Origin: Nageia nagi | Lineage: Eukaryota; Pinophyta | NCBI GenBank assembly: GCA_050084985.1 | Contig: JBITNC010000001.1 | Coordinates: forward strand, 144,770,001-144,834,000 | Direction: 5' to 3' | DNA length: 64,000 nt | Part shown: positions 34,908 to 47,755 of the stretch, piece by piece | How the letters are laid out: every line of letters starts with the position of its first letter | Position numbering within the stretch: the first letter of the stretch is position 1 | The notes under the pieces: model-generated | What the model was told of the DNA's origin: nothing | The model's database searches: none | The model's input: the letters and a program-made list of their open reading frames with translations, nothing else | Position numbers and translations under genes: made by a program

Positions 34908-35631
34908 TGTTAATACCTAAAAAGGAATTTAATTTAATTAAAATACACTTTAGGTATTCAAAATAATTTATTTAATTTATTAAATAAATGCTCTTATCAT
35001 AGTGCACTCTTATCTACCTTTATATTTTATGATAATAGGTCATCTCGACATCACAATAAGCCTAAGAAGGAGCCTTAGCACTAGACCTATTACCTACAAA
35101 GGTGGAGGGGTTGTGCATGATCAAATATATGACATGACATGACATAATATTAAATCCTTCATAGGTGGAAATATACTTGTGTCATTCTTGATCGATGTTT
35201 CTTAATGCTAGCTATCATTTTTGGATTTTGTTATACTTTGAGCTCTATATTTCTATGATATTTCATCTATTTATGAGCGATATTTTGAGAATCAAAGGTG
35301 ATATGATGATATCAAGAAAAAGGGAAAGGTATTATGGAAAGGTAATTAGGCAGCATTGCTAGGTTCCTAGTGTTGATGTTGGGTTGAGGTTTGATCTGTG
35401 GCTCCATTCTTTAGAGAAGCTCATCGATCATCCTCTTTCGATTGGATATCACCTTTATTCATCATCATAGGTAAAGTACATGCTTGTATCTTTTGTAAAT
35501 CCATTTTAATAGGTCAAGGTCAATTATGTCATTATCATATGTCATGTCATCAATTTTTGTTATTTCATAATTAATTGGTTAAATTAAATTTATTGTAAAT
35601 AACCATAAGTATTATTATTTTAGTTATAACA
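34908..35631 (+). repeat. gypsy + 5' LTR
   Basis: It begins TGTTAATACCTAAAAAGG and ends TTTTAGTTATAACA. It aligns throughout with 56911-57637, including the tandem word GACATGACATGACATAATATT. Confidence 0.95.
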
Positions 35632-35632
35632 A

Positions 35633-35650
35633 TTGGTGAACCTAATTTCT
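35633..35650 (+). promoter_or_regulatory. candidate primer-binding site of gypsy +
   Basis: TTGGTGAACCTAATTTCT starts one base after the LTR. Position and the TGG start fit a PBS; I cannot name the tRNA. Confidence 0.55.
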
Positions 35651-35762
35651 TTTTGATACATCGCTATATTATTCACTAGTTGCACCAAAAACCTAGGGTT
35701 TTAGATAGGAATAATTTTTCACTTCAAGTATTTAAAAAATAAAACCAACTAAGTTTCTTGCC

Positions 35763-36767
35763 ATGGTAAATAGCTTTGATGAGGCAACCAAAGATAATCT
35801 AAAGAAAATGCTCTATAGAAATGAAGAAAGAAGTGAAGCCTTTAATATTGGGGGTAACAGTCTATTTGTTGGAGCTACTCCACCCATGTTTGGAGATTCA
35901 AATCTTCTATGTGATGAGATTTGCAATACTAAGGTATCAGATTTGCAAGTAGAACTTGGTTTTGATACATATAATGGTGAAGGAGATCCTATGGCTCATA
36001 TCAAAGCTTTTAAGATGAAGTTCGAATTGAAATTTGGGATGAATGATAATTTGATAGCTAAATACTTCCCTAATACATTAATATTTGATGCACTTAATTA
36101 GTACTTCTCTTTACCTTCTAAATCCATTAATTACTATCCATAACTTATCTCAAAATTTTATATCCATTTCAAATATCGTGCTCCTAGAAAAATGATAATT
36201 TTAGATTTAGTTAGTGCTATCTAAGATCCAAATAAAATATTTAACAAATTTTCACAAAGATTCTAAAAAATATGGAGTATGATTATTGAACCTTTATCCA
36301 AGTCTTATGTTGCATCCATGTGTATCCACAATATGCATCTTAAATTAAAATTTATAACTTTGGATTATATGATACTACCATTTATATAAATTGTGTATTG
36401 GCTTACCCAAAAATAGAAGTGCTTAGTTGATATGGGTGACTTGAAATATAGAAAGCCTACTAAGGAAACAAAGGGAGGTAGACATCAAAAAAAGGAAGAT
36501 AAAGAGGTCCACACCATAGAGGAACCCCCATATAAAAAGCAAAAAATGAGTCAAGCAAAGAAATTTTTTAGGAAGAACACTAGGTTACCTTTAGCTCTTA
36601 CCATTATGTTCAAGGATTGTTTACAAAAAGGACTAATCAAACTTGATCCAAAGAACGAACTAGGTCCCCATGATGATAAACCTAGTTGGTATAATGAAGC
36701 AAAATTTTATGAATATCACAAGGTTAAAGGTCACAAAATGAATGCTTGCATAATCCTAAGGAAATAA
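35763..36767 (+). pseudogene. gypsy + gag
   Basis: Opens at ATG 35763 (in CCATGG). The retrotransposon gag domain is clear around residues 60-110 (FDTYNGEGDPMAHIKAFKMK). The stop at 36099-36101 (TAG) stands before YFSLPSKSI, where the family normally has Trp, so a TGG-to-TAG change is likely. Gag sequence resumes and is open at 36432-36767, ending in a zinc-knuckle-like FYEYHKVKGHKMNAC whose first Cys is Tyr. Confidence 0.88.
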
Positions 36768-37199
36768 TTACGAAAATTATTGTATGATAGAAAAATATAG
36801 TATGAGGCCTATGTAGTTGAGTTAGAGTAAGTTGAAATCCTTACAGTAAATGTTATCTTTAACCATGAACTGTACAATACCACTAGGAGAGGAAGGTTTA
36901 GAGGGAGTATCAATCCAACCATTAAAGAAAGAATAGAGATCCCTTGTAATTTTGATATGTAATAAATCCTTGAGAAACTAAAGGTAACTCATAACATGAT
37001 AAGTATTTTTGAACTTTTACAATTATCAATTGATTATATAAATCCTTTATTTGATGCACTTAAGAAAATTGAACTGGATGCATATATTCTTATTGCTAAA
37101 TTTGTGGAATTGGTAGCTAGCCTTGATACTGATTTAATTTATAACATGCTTTACTTTCAAGAGTTTGAATTGCTTAATGAATATGTTATTGAAAAAATG

Positions 37200-37620
37200 T
37201 AGGACTATATATCCATGTTAATATTGATGGTATTTCTATTAAAAAAATATTGATTGACAATAGTTTCAATGTAAATGTTTGTTCAATTGAATTGTTGCAA
37301 AAATATTTTGCTTTGATTTATGCAAAAATGAAAGAACCATGATTAACATAAAAGGGTTTGATAATATTGAAAAAGAATGTATTGGATATATTTCCATTCC
37401 TATTGAAGTAGAAGGTAAAACTATTAATAAAAAAATTTATATTTTTCAAGTGAAATTGCCATATAACTTTTTTCTTGGTAGACCATGGATCAATAAGATT
37501 AGGGTTCTTACTTTCACATTGCATTGGTTAATTAAATTTATACAAAAAGGAAAGCATGTTACTATTCATGTATAAGACCACCCTATAAATATTTTCCAAG
37601 AAGCTAAGAGGTTTTGGATA
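37200..37620 (+). pseudogene. gypsy + protease
   Basis: The active-site region reads ILIDNSFNVNVC at about 37249-37285, where this lineage usually has Asp-Asn-Gly; Gly is Ser here. The C-terminal part, open at 37339-37575, has the characteristic NFFLGRPWINKI and TLHWLIKFI segments. The two parts are in different frames. Confidence 0.85.
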
Positions 37621-37840
37621 CCTCAAAATTTGGTTGAAAATAAGGAGGATGCACCAATACCTGTAAATGACATCAATCCACAAGAGGTAAATCTTGGAGC
37701 ATATAAAATCCCAAAGATTGATATCTAGAAGAACTTTAGAGAGTTAGATTACCTCTTTATGTCATAGGAACCTAGTGTTATCACTCAAATAAGGATGAAA
37801 CCAAGAACTGCTCAGATAAGGATGTGAATGTGCTCTATCA
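37621..37840 (+). pseudogene. gypsy + protease-RT linker, left of insertion
   Basis: Lightly interrupted frame with the LGAYKIPKI segment. It ends where gypsy - inserted, and the same region continues at 52012. Confidence 0.6.
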
Positions 37841-37845
37841 GGAAC
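37841..37845. repeat. target duplication of gypsy -, left (GGAAC)
   Basis: Exact match to 52007-52011. Confidence 0.85.
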
Positions 37846-38918
37846 TATTGATCGGTATAGTGTAACCTCAAAGGGTTTGATCTGGTCGTGTTCTCCATTG
37901 CTCATAATAGTAGGTTCCTTGAAAGAACAAAAAGTGGTGGAGATGTGCTCATGTTGGTTTTCAATTCAATCTCTAGTTTATAGGCCAGTTCCTATCTATA
38001 TTCAAGGTTAAAAGTAACAAGAAAGGAATAAAAGGATCAAGAGTTACACAAAAGAAACAAGTAAATAAAAAGAACTAAAATAATAAATATACAACCCAAG
38101 CATTACATCACAGGTAGGAATCCATATCTAGGATTAAGAATAGCAAACTATCTTATCCCTAGGGCCTTGTAATCATAATACACAACCATAATTTGAAGAA
38201 AACATTCCACATATAACATTCATAAAAGCAATAAACAACTACTTTGTTGCTAAAGGGAAAAGCATTGTCTATTTGTATTATCATATGTGAACAAATCTTA
38301 CAGATTTGAGCAAATTTGCTAGAATGTCTGACCTTTTTGACTTCTAAGAGCTAGCTATTTATACAACTTCCCCCCCTTCTCAAGTGGTTGGGTTTCATTA
38401 ATATACATAATTGTTAGCATTGAATGAAATAACTAAAATAACACTATTTACATAAATATTACAATTGTGTTAGATTACATAGTGAATAAGTACCAACAAC
38501 ATGACTATCTGAGAATTTGTAATTTTTGAACAGCCATGTTCATAGAGCCACAATCCTTTTGACATGTCATTGACTACTCATTCTTCGACTCTATAGTTGA
38601 TTGGAGATAGCACTATAGTTGTTTGAGTAATTATTTGATTGCAAATTGATAGGTATGATTTGGTACAATGCTCTATTAGTTGTTATCTACTTCTTTGCAA
38701 TCTTTATGATCTCTACTATAGATGTTAGTCATCAGAGTAATGGTGGTTGATAGACATTATGTTAACTTGGTTCAAGAAGAAAGTGCCACTATTATGTGGA
38801 AATGAGTTGGTGTTGACATAATAATAGGACCCTGAGGGTCAAACACTTAAGTATTCCTTATTATGCATTACTCTTCCCTTTTCTTGGCGGGTTCTATGTT
38901 CTTCTTCCAAGCTTTGTA

Positions 38919-39085
38919 GATGATCTAGCTCTTTTAGGACCCATTGATTTTAATCAAAAATCATAACATCATCTCTCAAAATTGATGCGCTCTATTGATG
39001 ATCTGATTATTTTGGGACTCATTAATTTCAATAAAAAATTATGATGTCATCTCTAAGAATCGATGAGCTTTATTGATGATTTGGC
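38919..39085. repeat. 78-bp tandem repeat inside the gypsy - LTR
   Basis: Units start GATGATCTAG (38919), GATGATCTGA (38997) and GATGATTTGG (39075). The units differ mainly by C/T and G/A. An equivalent repeat is in the other LTR near 51260-51425. Confidence 0.85.
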
Positions 39086-39165
39086 CTTGAATTTATGCAA
39101 GTCTTCGAGACTTGCATCAATAATTCCCGAACAGTCTAGAGGAATAAATATAACTCTTAGACATT

Positions 39166-39430
39166 TTATTTACATAATTCTTGGGTATTCTTTACAATTA
39201 TCTTGGGTACTCTCAAGAAAATAATCTAACTCTTGGGTTCTCATAACTCTTGGGCACTAATGAATAAAAGAATAAAGAATAACATGACTCTTATTTACAT
39301 AACTCTTAGGTATTCTTTACAATTCTCCTAGGTACTCTCAAGAAAATAATCTAACTCCTAGGTTCTCATAACTCTTGGGCACTAATGAATAAAAGAATAA
39401 AGAATAACATGACTCATATTCACATAACTC
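39166..39430. repeat. 125-bp tandem repeat inside the gypsy - LTR
   Basis: Two units beginning TTATTTACATAAYTCTT at 39166 and 39291, plus a partial third. The sub-motif ACTCYTGGGYACT recurs within each. The equivalent array in the other LTR is near 51510-51770. Confidence 0.85.
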
Positions 39431-39662
39431 ATGGGTATTCTTATTTACAAAATTGACACTCTAAGTGAAAAAAATGAGAAGAGGATGGATTAACAAGAAT
39501 GTAAGAATACATGAACTTACAACGCATTGAGACTCTAAGAGAATAATATCCCCCCTAGGCATTCTTATATACACAACTCCTAAACACTATAGAATAAAAG
39601 GATAGAGAATAAAGAATAATTTAGAATTACCCTAATTTAGAGTGTAATTTTGAAAGAATACA

Positions 39663-40039
39663 ATCTTTTGGTAGCTCTTTAGGGTCTCTGCTTGCTAGAG
39701 AATGGAACCCTCTAATTGCTACTTCTAGTAGCTTGCCTTGAAGTAGACTTTATAGAGGTCTTAGCTACTACAATCAGCTCTGGTAGGAGGAATGGTTACA
39801 TCTTTTTATTTAGATCACTAAGATCTTTATAATCAATTTGTGATAATATAGGGGATGTATTAATCTTCATTATATCTGCTTTAAACCCTATCAAAACACC
39901 ATCCAACCTTCCAACATGCAAAAATCTTGTAATTGCTTCTTGAGCCAACTCATTTATTTGTTGTAAGTTTGAGATTTGCTTCTAATAAAAAGATTATTCT
40001 AGGAACTAAATGGTATTGACTACCCAAATGGTAGCACTA
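39663..40039. other. gypsy - region next to its 3' LTR
   Basis: Non-coding. In element sense it should hold the polypurine tract; ACCAAAAGAT next to the LTR is only weakly purine-rich. Confidence 0.4.
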
Positions 40040-43000
40040 CCCTATACATTTTGTTCCTCCCACAATTTGGAAGCCTTCATTTCAATCAAAGAATTAAATA
40101 ATTTGTTAATGAATGCTAGCTCTATTGTGAGTTGATGCTTATTAATATCCATGTTGAACACTAAATTTTGGAGTTCACAAATATCTTTGATCTTTCTTTG
40201 ATATAGTTGTCTTGATTTAGGAGATATTACTGTTATGTCTTTCTTAGTAAAGACTGCTAAACGAACATGCATTCTTTCTAACACTACCCTAGGTGTATCT
40301 AGAGATAGCTTAGGGAGAGAAGTTTGAATATGAAACTCTTTGATGGCCTATATAGTTTCTTCATTCAATGAGTGTAAGTGTGATAATGTTATCATTTTGT
40401 TTCTAACTTGCTCCACCAAGGATTTTTTGAAATTGTTTATGAGCAATAAAAACTTTGCATTGTCATCAGATAAAACTTTATTTGTTATGATGATAGTTTA
40501 TAGCTTAGCCTCAACTTGCTTGGCCTTCTAAACATCAATGACTACAAGCTAAACTATGGGACATTCTATTATGTGATTTGTAGCATCTAGCTCAGCTTTT
40601 GTTGTTGTCATGCTCTTATCAAACTTTGATTTTTACTTATCAAGCCTTGCAATCAATTCTTTATTTTTATTCTGCAACCTTGCTACTATTTTATCTTTTA
40701 GGGAGTAGTCTTTCTTATACTAATCAATTTTCTTATTTAATTTTTCTATCTTAATCTCCATTTCTTGAAGAATTTTGCTAGCTACCATTGAAGTATTTAC
40801 CAAAAATCTTGATTGGTCAATTACCGATGCACTCTACATATTTACATCTAGTATGGCTATGGGAGTAATATCCAATTGCCCTTGTTTGAAAGGCATCTAT
40901 GCAATTTTAATATCTTCCATTTTTGTTACCTTGCTCAAAATTTTTGACTGTTGCTCAAGAAGCATAAGAAACTTATTAACAAAAGTTACCAATCAATGGG
41001 CTCTACAATTTGTATAGAAAAGATTGATTTTATTTCCTCTTACAAGGTTGTAGGAATTAAAGAATGGAGAGTAGCAATTCCACCTAAAATAGGTGTCTCA
41101 ACTTATTGAATGGGTTATGATTACTGGGGGGTGTCAAGTGTTGGACTTTTGGTTCTAGCTCTGCCTCTTCCATGGCCTCACCTTGTTCCTTAGTCTTATC
41201 CAGTAGGCTAGAGTCTTTATTTTTCCTAGATTCATCATCATCATCTCTCAATCCTCCTTCGAGTGCAGCTACTATAAATCCACTGGCTCCAGGTATGCTT
41301 CCCCTACTCTATTGAATTTGGCTTTACTTCTCTTTTGCAATTTGTTCCTGCATTTGGGCTACTTGTGTAGTAGTAATATCCATATCTTGGGGCTCTCTAC
41401 ACTCTTCTATATCAAAATTTTCTTTCTCTTTTTCTACCACCTTTGGAACTTCTTTTATTACCTCTAAAGGTGAAGGTACAATCATTTGTGGCTGTGACCT
41501 TATTGTAGTGGTGCAGGTTTCTTTATAGGCTTTTTCTCTTTCTCAAGGATTTGTTATTTCTAAGCCAAGGTTTGTATTTTTCTTTTCTTCTTTGGAGAAG
41601 ACTCTTGGGAAGAAGTGGTAGTGTTTGAAGGGTTTTGCTCTCCCTTCTTTAGAATTTCAACCATGCTAGATGGTTTTCTTATATGTACTGTCCTAGCTTT
41701 TGTAGTAGATTTTCCTTTAAAATGAAAAGGAAGGGGCTGTCCCAACTCTAGCAAAGGATCCTTGCTATACTAAACCTCCAAGTACTTATCATATTTGAAT
41801 TTTTCAAATAATTCACTCTCAATGTGGTGAATTTTTATTGTATAATCAAATCTAAATTTTGTAAAATAATAAATTTTATTCGAACCCCACCCAAGATTTG
41901 CTAACCGGGTGAGGACTTCTAGGTTGAGGACAAAATCTTGTCTCTTATTTTTCTAGTTCCTATATTTCTTTATTCCTTCAAGGGCCATCCAAGCCTTATT
42001 CAAGGGTAAGAATTCCCAATTAGGGTACATTTCTACTTCTCATTTAGTTTCATTTACAACATATTCTATATGAGGCCTACTATTATGGACAAAAGTTGGA
42101 TGTTTTTTTCTTAACCTTATTATTTAGGTCATTTCTCCTGAAGGGTCATACATCCATGTAGCTTCCACCATATCTAATTTGAAATTTTGTACAATGAATT
42201 GAGACATACTATTTTTACATCCAATTTTTAAAAGAGTAAAATTTTTAATAGAGGTTGGTATATCTAAAATAGACTTAAAGTTACCCCTAGACCCATATTT
42301 TCTCTCTATACCATAAATTTGTCTTCCCATTTCTATTGAGTACAACTAGGGGGCTACATATTTGGGTAATAAAAAAGGTTTCTCATAATAGCCATACCTA
42401 ATTATCATAGTGTAGTTTCTTAAGAAGTACGAATTACTGATTTTATTTTCTCATTGTAGCTCCCTCATAGTGCTCTTACATAGTTTGTTGGGGAGTTTTT
42501 CAAATAAAATTTTTACCACTGTTGCATAGAACTTATCCATAAACTCATAGTAGGATCCATGCAACTTACTCAAAATTGGTACCATTAGATCAATTGGTAC
42601 TGGTGTAGCACTAGAACTTGTTGGCTCAACTAGCAATCTTGCCTCTATAAGTTTGTTAAGATTTTGATGGGTGAAGAGCCACCAAAGATATGAGAAGTGT
42701 TTAAAGTCTAACTTCTCAATTTTAAATAGACACCTCTTTATCTCACCAGTGATGAAAGCTAGGAAGTAATAACAGACATGAGCCTCTGTAATATTATAAG
42801 CCATTCATACCATAGCTTCATCTACTTCAATATGAGCTTTTTTCCCCAGGATGACTGCTAGTGCCTATAGCACTTCTCTATCCTTTTTTCTTTCAAAAAG
42901 GGTTATTTAATAGCTTGGAAAGAGTTTTCCCTTTCTGCTATCTTGATATCTTCCACTAATCTAGCTCAACATTTCATCTTGATTGATATAAAAATCATTC

Positions 43001-43500
43001 TTCTTCTTTTTCAAATCAATTTATTTCTTGACATGAAAAGTCTAATATTCTAAAATAGCAAATGATTGGATAATGGAATTAGGAGAGTAATCCAATACTG
43101 CTTCAAATTTTGGTTCTACTACATCTCCCTCTTTTGAGCTCTTGAACATTCCTATTTGGTAACCTTTTTGGTGATGTCTATGTGCCAAGGAATATAATAA
43201 CTCGAGGTAAGTAAACAACTCATAGGGCACATAATAGGCTAGGCCTTGGTCAATCATGACATCTCTTTTTAAATGAGCAACTTCCCCTTTCCGATAACCT
43301 CAAGTGTATTATGTTGTAGAAGAATATGATTGAAGTTGGCTGTCCATGTGTCCATGTGATTGATTACCCCCATCTCAGGCCAGTGCATTCTCAAGATATT
43401 CTTTCTACAAAGACAAAAGGTCAGTGTTGAGTTGATATACTTTAGCTGTAGCGGATGACTAAGAAGTTACCATGATATTGATACTTTTTCTTGAACCTCT
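40040..43500 (-). pseudogene. gypsy - extra reading frame downstream of integrase
   Basis: About 3.4 kb on the minus strand, between integrase and the 3' LTR, retains long coding-like pieces: 43042-43257, 42451-42804, 42124-42345, 41560-41754 and 40042-40284, in compatible order with few stops between. I do not recognise a family. Near the middle is a Ser-rich tract with a basic cluster PKKKRK (41578-41595); the part toward the 3' LTR looks Lys/Glu/Ile-rich. Tat and Athila elements often carry an extra downstream frame, called env-like when it has membrane segments. No convincing membrane segment is seen here. Confidence 0.65.
41578..41595 (-). other. PKKKRK nuclear-localisation-type motif in the extra frame
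   Basis: Minus-strand codons CCA AAG AAG AAA AGA AAA, residues 54-59 of the open piece 41560-41754, preceded by a Ser/Thr-rich stretch. The cluster equals a classical monopartite nuclear localisation signal. Confidence 0.7.
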
Positions 43501-44439
43501 AGTTGTCATTTAAAAATAGTAATCTAAGTAATGCAAGGTCCTACAAATCTTGTATCTCTTAACATAACTCAGCTCTAAAATCTCTAATTTTTGAATGCTC
43601 TAAAAACTTGTGTGCTTGAAATCAGCTAAGTATTGAACTAGAGGGTATGGGGAGATTTTTATTTATCCAAGGTTGGTAAGATTTCTTATTAATGGTAATT
43701 ATTACTTGAGGATCTTAAGACCTGCACATTAAACAAATCAAACTAGCATAGGCTAGATAAATAATTTTAGAGCACATTAGACTTAATTTATGGTACTTGT
43801 GCAATGATTTATGAAATTTGAGGAAATCTTTCATTAAATGCTACCTTAATATGAGGAAATCTTTTCTTAAATGCTACATTATTCAGTTGATAGCTGTGCA
43901 GTACACCAACATTAACTCTTGATGGAGTTTAATTAAAGTCAATAATTAATGGCTATTTACTTTTTTAAAAACCATGTAAATTTGTTTTTGAACTATTTAC
44001 AATATACATTGCTTTGCAGGCACTCCATGATCATCTCATTACTCGGTAATGTTTCAAATAGATCCCATTGATGGGAATAGGTAATTCTCAAGACCCAATA
44101 ATATCTTGCAATTTGAATGCATTACTTTGCATGGCTTGAGTGATTATGTAAGGTCCACTCCAAAGAGAATCAAATTTTTGGTGCCTTTTGGCTTTGCTCT
44201 TTCCTCATCCCATTTAAGGACAATATCACTTGGTTCAAACTTCACCTAGGAAGATGTTTTCTTATCAAGCCACTTCTTGATGATGTGTTAGTGATGTTGG
44301 AATGAATCATATGCTTTGTTTTGATCTTCCTTTAATTTCAGGAGCTGACTATATCTGGACTATAATGGCTCAAAGTAATGGTATTCCATTTCTTGCAGGA
44401 TTTTTAATGTTGGTAACTCCATGTGTATCAACAACACAA
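43501..44439. other. gypsy - spacer between extra frame and integrase
   Basis: No conserved domain seen; broken C-terminal integrase sequence probably fades out here. Confidence 0.4.
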
Positions 44440-45290
44440 GTCTTTTACCATATACCAATGTATATGGGGATGTCTTTATTACTAGTTTTATACTGATCCT
44501 ATCTACCCATAATGCAAAGTCTAATTGTGTATGCCATTATCTGGGCTTACCTTCAATTGTCCTCTTGATAATATGAGTTAGATTTTTGTTAGTTGATTTA
44601 GCTAGCCTATTACCTTCTGGGTAATAGTTTGATAAGAAGAACTAGTATATTCCATATTGAGCTAAAAAGCTTGATAAATTACCTCTAGTAAACATTGAGC
44701 CATTATCTAACACAATAGTTTGTGGGATTCCAAAGTGGGTGATTATCTTTTTAATCATTTCTATCATTGCTTATTGATTTGTATTTTTACATGGCATGGC
44801 CTCTAACCATCTAGTGAAGTAATCCATTGTAGTAAAAATAAACTTATGTCCTAGCAAGAAATTTTGGTTTATAACACCAATAAAGTCCATACCCCATTGT
44901 TGAAAGGGTTCTTCAACTACCACAGATGTGAGAGGAATTGTAGCTTGTCTTCTCTTTTCCATAAATCTATTATACTTATCACATTCTCAAGAAATCTTGA
45001 ATGAATTCTAAAATATAGTAGGCCAATAATATCTAGTTTGTAATACCTTTGCTACTCTAGTTGGTCCACTGTAATGTCTACCAGAGAATCCATAATAAAA
45101 TTCATGCAATATTCTATAGGATTCATCTTGAGTTGCACATCTAAGTAGGGTTTGATTAAATTGTTTTCTATACAGATGGTCATATATCATACTAAACTTG
45201 AGGGCATGCAACTTGAATCTCCTTTTTTGAAATCTATCTAGAGCTCCAGGGCACCTGCTAGTTTGGAAATAAGTCATGATTTGTTTAATC
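44440..45290 (-). pseudogene. gypsy - integrase, catalytic Glu replaced
   Basis: The zinc-binding N-terminal domain is open at 45008-45277 (LYRKQFNQTLLRCATQDES, then YYWPTIF; one of the usual ligands is doubtful). The core begins at 44771-44962 with FQQWGMDFIG (first Asp). The second Asp is in VLDNGSMF at about 44685-44710. The third residue reads Lys in YYPEGNRLAKSTNKN, codon AAA at 44597-44599, where the family has Glu. Confidence 0.87.
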
Positions 45291-45479
45291 CAATCATTTT
45301 CTTGATTAAGTCGCTATTCATCCATAAGAGCGATGATATGTGAAGCTTAAACTATATTTTCACAAAGAAATCTACCTCTGATCATCTTGGTTGGATTAAT
45401 TTCTATGTTATATTCCATTATTTTAGTGATCAAACCAACCTTTCCTTCACCTAGATCTTCTTTTATAATATAATGTTTC

Positions 45480-45760
45480 ACATTTGGATAGATAGTAAAT
45501 ATAAAGATTCTATTATGGGATACATAATGCTTGAATATTTAAATATTTTAAGTCCCTTCATTATGGAAAACACTTACTTTTCAATAATGAGTACCTTTGC
45601 TGGTGTTGATGCAGTGTTTGACTATGAAAGGCAATCAGATGTTCTTCATTGTTATCATCCTTTTGTGCTAGAATTGCAGCAATGCTCCTATCTGCTTCAT
45701 GTGCATACATGATGAAATATTTTGACATATCAAGATTTTTTAAGCACAAGAGATTATATT
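45480..45760 (-). pseudogene. gypsy - first (gypsy-type) RNase H
   Basis: The open piece 45561-45749 reads like the standard Ty3/gypsy RNase H that follows RT: FIMYAHEADRSIAAILAQKD and HLIAFHSQTLHQHQQRYS. The first Asp position of the family is occupied by Ala-His-Glu sequence, so activity is doubtful. Confidence 0.85.
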
Positions 45761-46760
45761 ATAGCCTTTTTTATTTCTTTAAAGGTAACTTTTTCTTCAT
45801 ATGACCAAGAAAATACAACATCTTTCTTTAGCATTGCAGTGATTGGAGATACAATTTTTGCAAAATTATTGATAAATTTTCTAACAAAATTGATTTGGCC
45901 AAGGAATGAATGCAAGGCCTTCTTATTGGAGGGAAATGACAATGCTTTTATAGCTTTTACTATTTTTGGATCAATTTCTAGTCCCTCTTTTGAGATAATG
46001 AGGCCAAGTAGCTTTCCTTGGTTGACCATAAAAATTTATTTTTTTGGATTTATTAAAATGCCAAATTTCATGCATTTTTCAAAGACTAGTCATAGATGTT
46101 CTAGGTGATCAGTTTTGATTCTAGAGAATACTATGATATCATCTAGATAGATCAATATAATCTTATTTATTAGTTCACCAAATGCATGATCCATGGCTCT
46201 TTGAAAGGTAGGTATTGCATTAGAAAGACCAAATGACATTCTTTGAAAAGTAAATGTCCCTCATTTAGTTGTGAATGCAATTTTGAATTAATCTTCATCT
46301 TTCACCCAAATTTGGTTAAGTATTGAGTAACCATCAATTATTGAAAAATAATAAGATTTAGCTACTATATGCAGGATCTACTCCATAGGAGGGAGAGGAT
46401 AATTATCTTTAAGAGACACTTTATTCAAATTTTTAAAATCAACATAAAGTCTGATTTCTCCAATTTTCTTTCTAAGAGAGACTTAATTTGCAACCCAAGA
46501 AGAATGCTTGATAGGATAAATAATTTTTGAATCAAGAAGCTTGATTAACTCTTGTTTCATAGCTTCTTCTATTTTTGGATTGACTGGTCTTTATCTTTTC
46601 CTATATGGTTTGACCTCTAGTTCAAGCTCAATTATGTGTTGGATGACATTTTTATCATATGTATTAAGATCATCATAAGTCTAGGCAATTACTTGGGAAA
46701 AATTATAATAAATTTGAGACATATCAGCCTTTTCTATGTCAGAACACTTTGAACCAATTT
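45761..46760 (-). pseudogene. gypsy - reverse transcriptase
   Basis: From the N-terminus: HSSWVAN and IRLYVDFKNLNKVSLKDNYP (about 46440-46510), FGLSNAIPTFQRAMD (about 46190-46240), YLDDIIVFS (about 46118-46145; catalytic Asp pair intact) and, open at 45754-46029, LLGLIISKEGLEIDPK and FLGQINFVRKFI. A few stops interrupt it. Confidence 0.9.
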
Positions 46761-46984
46761 TTATATACTTTTCAGGTTCTACTTCTAGTTTAACATAATT
46801 CTCCTTTAGAATGACTGAAGACTTAGCCTTTAAGATATCATCTGAATCAAATAGTCTTTCAAAAGAGAGTATCCTTTTGGTATAACATTATTTATAAGTT
46901 AAATGACATATGATTCTTAGAAATAATTAGGCATTTCTTGAGTACCAAAAGTGTAAACTATTGCTTCATCCATAAGAAAGTTCA

Positions 46985-47510
46985 TAATATGCTCATTAGA
47001 GTCAAATACTTGCCAAAAGTTTGTAGCATCAGGTACTGAAGGCTTACACTGAACTTTGACTCCAAGAGTTCCTCTTTATAATGAGCAAGATTATAACATG
47101 CTCTTCTTCTAGTAAGTGCATCAGTTATTTGGTTGTGTCTTATAGGAATAGATATAAAATTCATAGCTAGAAATAACTCCAATAAATCCTACACTCTATT
47201 CTTGTAGTTCTTCAAATAATGATATTTTTGCATTGATATGATTTCTAACCTTTTCGATAACCAATTTGAATCACCATGGATAATTAGGCATTTGATACTT
47301 ATACTGATTGCTTTAGATAACCCTAAATAAAGGGCTTCATACTTAGCAACATTATTTGTACAATTACATGTGAATTGAAAGGAGAATATTTTAGTAGTTC
47401 CCTTGGGAGATTTGAAGACCACTCTAGCTCTACATCCATGTCTACATTAGGAACCATCAAAATATATTGTCCATATCTAATGTTCTTTATTAGCAGTGAT
47501 TGAGATTGGT
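46985..47510 (-). pseudogene. gypsy - second RNase H, placed before RT
   Basis: The open piece 47189-47422 gives FTCNCTNNVAKYEALYLGL and IIHGDSNWL, the motifs of the extra (archaeal-type) RNase H of Tat elements. Upstream in a neighbouring frame is WTIYFDGS (about 47450-47475); downstream is RHNQITDAL at 47100-47145. The expected Asp, Glu, Asp and Asp are all traceable, but three frames are used. It lies between protease and RT, not after the first RNase H. Confidence 0.85.
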
Positions 47511-47755
47511 TAAGTTTTCTCATATAAATAATAATTTTCCATGCCAACATCTATGACCTGATAATTTAGATCATTTACTAAAAGAACTTTAGTTGTTAGT
47601 AGTGATTCTCTTAGTGTGTCACTTTCAAAAACCTCCACTGGTTGTGGATCATTCATACAAGTTTGTTTAGTGATCCTCTTAACATGGACAATTTTGGTGC
47701 CTTCATTCAAAATTTTTACCTATTTATTTTGGAAGGGAAGAAGAAGGTGATTGTA
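47511..47755 (-). pseudogene. gypsy - linker between protease and second RNase H
   Basis: Open at 47510-47710 with no recognised domain. Confidence 0.5.

Larger units (their letters stand above)
37846..39662 (-). repeat. gypsy - 3' LTR
   Basis: Aligns with 50171-52006. It contains internal tandem repeats at 38919-39085 (78 bp) and 39166-39430 (125 bp). Confidence 0.92.

Noticed and set aside
37825-37845. Left end of gypsy - at the TG at 37825
   Set aside because: The GGAAC duplication at 37841-37845 and 52007-52011 and the limit of LTR homology favour 37846.
44302-44496. Plus-strand frame with membrane-like residues
   Set aside because: Antisense to the integrase end of gypsy -; no conserved motif.
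45722-46108. 128-codon plus-strand frame
   Set aside because: Antisense to clearly recognisable gypsy RT on the minus strand.
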